The notes beneath the pieces are model-generated. The model was not told where the DNA came from and ran no database searches. It worked only from the letters and a program-made list of their open reading frames with translations. Shown here one piece after another: positions 6,147-8,107 of a DNA stretch of 8,107 bases; position 1 is the stretch's first letter, and each line of letters starts with the position of its first letter. Both the position numbers and the translations under genes were made by a program. The stretch spans positions 1-8,107 of the forward strand of contig JAFGQQ010000406.1 in NCBI GenBank assembly GCA_016935595.1. The letters are read 5' to 3'. The stretch comes from Bacteroidales bacterium (lineage in GTDB: Bacteria > Bacteroidota > Bacteroidia > Bacteroidales > UBA10428).

Positions 6147-6198
6147 TTAATGACAAATATTTAATGGTATAGAATAAAATAATGTGGTTAATGACAAA
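6147..6198 (+). repeat. Direct repeat of TTAATGACAAA
   Basis: TTAATGACAAA occurs at 6147-6157 and 6188-6198 (41 bp apart start to start), and both copies have GG just before (GGA and GG). A third copy of the core AATGACAA lies inverted in the loop of the 6061-6098 hairpin. The second copy overlaps the T-tract of the LytTR terminator. The set could be binding sites for a regulator of the methyltransferase gene. Confidence 0.45.
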
Positions 6199-6223
6199 AA
6201 AACAGGGTAAATGTTATTCACCC
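6196..6223 (-). terminator. Intrinsic terminator of the LytTR gene
   Basis: On the minus strand GGGTGAAT (6223-6216), loop AAC, ATTTACCC (6212-6205) form an 8-bp stem with one G-U pair and a GGG/CCC clamp. TG and then seven T (6202-6196) follow. The stem begins 4 bp after the stop of the LytTR gene. This is the clearest terminator in the window, and it separates that gene from the methyltransferase gene. Confidence 0.85.
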
Positions 6224-6226
6224 CTT

Positions 6227-7087
6227 TTAAATTATTATAGCTTTTTTTACCTGAAGTAAATATTGACGTGAAACAGGAATTTCCTCATTATATTCCTTTA
6301 TTACTAACCAGTAATTATTAAATTTCCGGTCAAGGTTTTCAACATAGTCAATATTTATAATACAAGTCCTGTGACAACGAATAAAATTTGAATATTGTTT
6401 TATTTGCTGTTCAATATTTTTTAAGGTATTTCTTATAAGTTTCTTCTTAAAATCGTCATCATCTTTAAAAATGATTTCAACATAATTATCAGCAGATTTA
6501 ATCATTACAACATCAGATAACAAGAGTTCTAATTTTTCAGCGCTGTTTTCAGAAATAAACTCAATTGTACTTTCTGTATTAATCTCTTCGAATTCCTTAA
6601 TTTGGTTCTGTAATTTTTTTCTATCTATACTGAGTAATTCGATTTGTTGCTTTAATTCATTAAACACATCATAAAATCTTAAAATTAAAGGGGGCGCAAG
6701 ACAAATCATAACTATTTTAAACATAATATGAAACGTAATGCTAACATGACCTACATATTTAAGATAAAAAGCAAAAGCAATTGAACTGAAAGCTAAAATT
6801 AAAAATCCATTAATAAAGGGAAATAAAATAGCTGCATGGTTGCTTTCGGATACTTTTTGAATAAACCAGGGAATAACAATACGGGCCAACATCATAAATA
6901 AAAAAACAATCGCTCCTAAACCAGCTATAAATAATAATCTGTTGTTAAAATCAAGCTTTTCGAGTGTAAATGGCTGAAAAAAAAGAATAAATAAAAATAT
7001 GCCAAAACTAATACCTGTAAAATGGCTTAATTCTTTTTTTAGGCTTTTACCCTGATATATTAGGTTTAATTTGTTATTCGTTTCCAA
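6227..7087 (-). CDS. Membrane-anchored LytTR-domain transcription regulator
   Basis: A 286-residue protein with an N-terminal membrane part and a C-terminal LytTR DNA-binding domain. Four hydrophobic segments are visible at about residues 25-40, 51-75, 86-108 and 117-137. A charged, coiled-coil-like linker (140-170, NELKQQIELLSIDRKKLQNQ) follows. The LytTR domain covers about 183-283, with VVMIKSADNYVEIIF (193-207), FIRCHRTCIINIDYVE (235-250, including the conserved RCHR.-IN) and IPVSRQY (270-276). There is no receiver domain, so it is not a classical response regulator. It probably senses a membrane or envelope signal, or is controlled by membrane partners, and binds promoter DNA from the membrane. 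This architecture is common in Bacteroidota. It is transcribed alone, ends at a strong terminator, and is divergent from the alpha-2-macroglobulin gene (159-bp gap), a possible target. Linkage to that gene is only positional. Confidence 0.9.
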   Translation of the reverse strand: METNNKLNLIYQGKSLKKELSHFTGISFGIFLFILFFQPFTLEKLDFNNRLLFIAGLGAIVFLFMMLARIVIPWFIQKVSESNHAAILFPFINGFLILAFSSIAFAFYLKYVGHVSITFHIMFKIVMICLAPPLILRFYDVFNELKQQIELLSIDRKKLQNQIKEFEEINTESTIEFISENSAEKLELLLSDVVMIKSADNYVEIIFKDDDDFKKKLIRNTLKNIEQQIKQYSNFIRCHRTCIINIDYVENLDRKFNNYWLVIKEYNEEIPVSRQYLLQVKKAIII

Positions 7088-7246
7088 ATTAAATCAATAA
7101 ATAAGGCATAAATATACAAAACAAAAATGATAGATTTTAAAAATTATATTTATTATTGGGCTTTTTTGCTTTTAAAATTTCCTTATTTTCCTTAACTTGT
7201 TACCAGCAAAAAAATTCTTAACAAATATTAACCAAAAAATATAATT
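7088..7246. other. Divergent intergenic region between LytTR and macroglobulin genes
   Basis: This 159-bp AT-rich gap must hold the start signals of both genes. I see minus-strand TATATTTA (7116-7109), one mismatch from the -7 consensus, but no TTG at the right distance. On the plus strand TTG at 7197-7199 lacks a matching -7 box. No imperfect direct repeat resembling a known LytTR site stands out. Confidence 0.35.
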
Positions 7247-8107
7247 ATGAAAAAGAACCGTATAATTCTCCTATCACTTCTTGGAATCATAGTAATAGGA
7301 GTAGCATTAATTTTCTTAATTAAGCAAAAACCTAAAAAAATTGAGGTAACAAAAATCGATCCCGGTTTCAGGGAATATATAATTGGCTATACTGGCGGCG
7401 TTATACCCTCAAAATCAACTATCCGGATGCGTCTTTCTGCCGAACATAAGCAAGAAGTGGAACCAAATTCATTAATTGATGAAAAACTATTTAAATTCGA
7501 ACCCTCAATTAAAGGAACAACATTTTGGATTGATAACCAAACCATTGAATTCAAACCTGAGACCCGGCTTCCATCAGGCACTTCATATCAAGGCGAGTTT
7601 TTATTATCAAAAATTATTGAAGTGCCGGATAAATACAAAACATTCGCCTTCCAGTTTCAAACCATTAAACAATCGTTTACCGTAACAGAAGACAATCTTA
7701 AAACATATGACAAGAAAAACTTAAAATTATATAAGCTCGAAGGAAATGTGCTAACTGCCGATTTTATTGAAAATGAAGAAATTGAAAAAATATTAAAAGC
7801 CTCGCAAGATGGCAAAAAATTATCTATTTCATGGGATCATAAGCCAGATATCAAAAAACATCTTTTCCAGGTAGATAGCATAAATCGTAAAGCTGAAGAT
7901 GGTGAAGTGATTATCACTTGGGATGGAACACCCATAGGCGTGGAAATAAAAGGAGAAAAAAAGGTAGAAGTACCCGGACTGGATAATTTCAAACTGATCA
8001 AAGTACAGGTTATTCAGCAACCCGAACAACATGTTCTTTTGCAATTTTCCGATCCGTTGCAATCGAACCAGGATTTAGCAGGTTTAGTCCGTATTAAAGG
8101 AGAATCC
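7247..8107 (+). CDS. Alpha-2-macroglobulin family protein, N-terminal part (3' end outside window)
   Basis: The frame opens at the ATG at 7247 and stays open for 287 codons to the window edge. Residues 1-25 are a basic start and hydrophobic segment (KKNRIILLSLLGIIVIGVAL) with no cysteine, so it is an uncleaved anchor, not a lipobox. The following sequence matches the N-terminal macroglobulin-like domains of Bacteroidota bacterial alpha-2-macroglobulins as I know them: YTGGVIPSKSTIRMRLS (48-64), LFKFEPSIKGTTFWIDNQTI (81-100) with FKPETRLPSGTSY (102-114), then the next beta domain with ISWDH and ITWDGTPIGV. Family members usually exceed 1,500 residues, so only about a sixth is here; the bait region and the thioester motif, if any, lie outside. 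Such proteins are thought to trap invading proteases in the periplasm, and in many bacteria are encoded beside a penicillin-binding protein 1C that repairs the wall. Confidence 0.85.
   Translation, partial: MKKNRIILLSLLGIIVIGVALIFLIKQKPKKIEVTKIDPGFREYIIGYTGGVIPSKSTIRMRLSAEHKQEVEPNSLIDEKLFKFEPSIKGTTFWIDNQTIEFKPETRLPSGTSYQGEFLLSKIIEVPDKYKTFAFQFQTIKQSFTVTEDNLKTYDKKNLKLYKLEGNVLTADFIENEEIEKILKASQDGKKLSISWDHKPDIKKHLFQVDSINRKAEDGEVIITWDGTPIGVEIKGEKKVEVPGLDNFKLIKVQVIQQPEQHVLLQFSDPLQSNQDLAGLVRIKGES

Noticed and set aside
7387..8062. Three small open frames inside the macroglobulin gene (both strands)
   Set aside because: They overlap the long plus-strand frame that matches the macroglobulin family and carry no motifs of their own.
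1..8107. CRISPR arrays, tRNA/rRNA genes, insertion sequences, toxin-antitoxin or phage genes
   Set aside because: I looked for regularly spaced repeats, cloverleaf-like GC-rich stretches, transposase motifs and terminal inverted repeats and saw none.

Overview
The window looks like chromosomal DNA of a Bacteroidota bacterium, probably from the Bacteroidales/Marinilabiliales side. This rests on strong AT bias, start codons preceded by A-rich sequence instead of Shine-Dalgarno sites, a short primary-type sigma-70 protein beginning MRQL-ITK, lipoproteins with Bacteroidota-style signal peptides, a DUF6146-like lipoprotein, a membrane LytTR regulator without receiver domain, and a Bacteroidota-type alpha-2-macroglobulin gene. 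Two candidate promoters fit the Bacteroidota -33 TTG / -7 TAnnTTTG pattern. The taxon is inferred from these family signatures, not from a search.

Layout. Bases 1-3265 (minus strand): the N-terminal 258 codons of a FemAB/GNAT-like acyltransferase running off the left edge; an S41-family peptidase lipoprotein whose ATG directly follows the TAG of a predicted outer-membrane beta-barrel gene; and a separately promoted DUF6146-like lipoprotein. This is cell-envelope content. Bases 3321-3697 are a long AT-rich divergent spacer that probably holds the leader of the next unit. Bases 3698-5137 (plus strand): a one-domain RRM RNA-binding protein, a cold-shock-domain protein with a GTG start 14 bp later, a weak terminator, then a 285-residue sigma-70 factor that looks like a diverged paralogue of the housekeeping sigma. 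Bases 5211-7087 (minus strand): a SAM methyltransferase similar in architecture to mycobacterial phthiotriol dimycocerosate methyltransferase, preceded by a strong imperfect hairpin, and a four-helix membrane LytTR regulator ending in a convincing intrinsic terminator. From 7247 (plus strand): the first 287 codons of an alpha-2-macroglobulin family protein running off the right edge.

How the genes might work together. The RRM, cold-shock and sigma genes form a possible stress or cold-response module that combines RNA chaperoning with promoter re-selection. The S41 peptidase and beta-barrel protein are very likely co-translated and both act in the envelope. The methyltransferase is separated from the LytTR gene by a terminator, so it is probably its own unit. 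No mobile element, CRISPR array, rRNA or tRNA was recognised. Nothing here clearly amounts to a new defence or mobile system. The most unusual parts are the RNA-binding/sigma cluster and the hairpin and repeats at 6061-6198.
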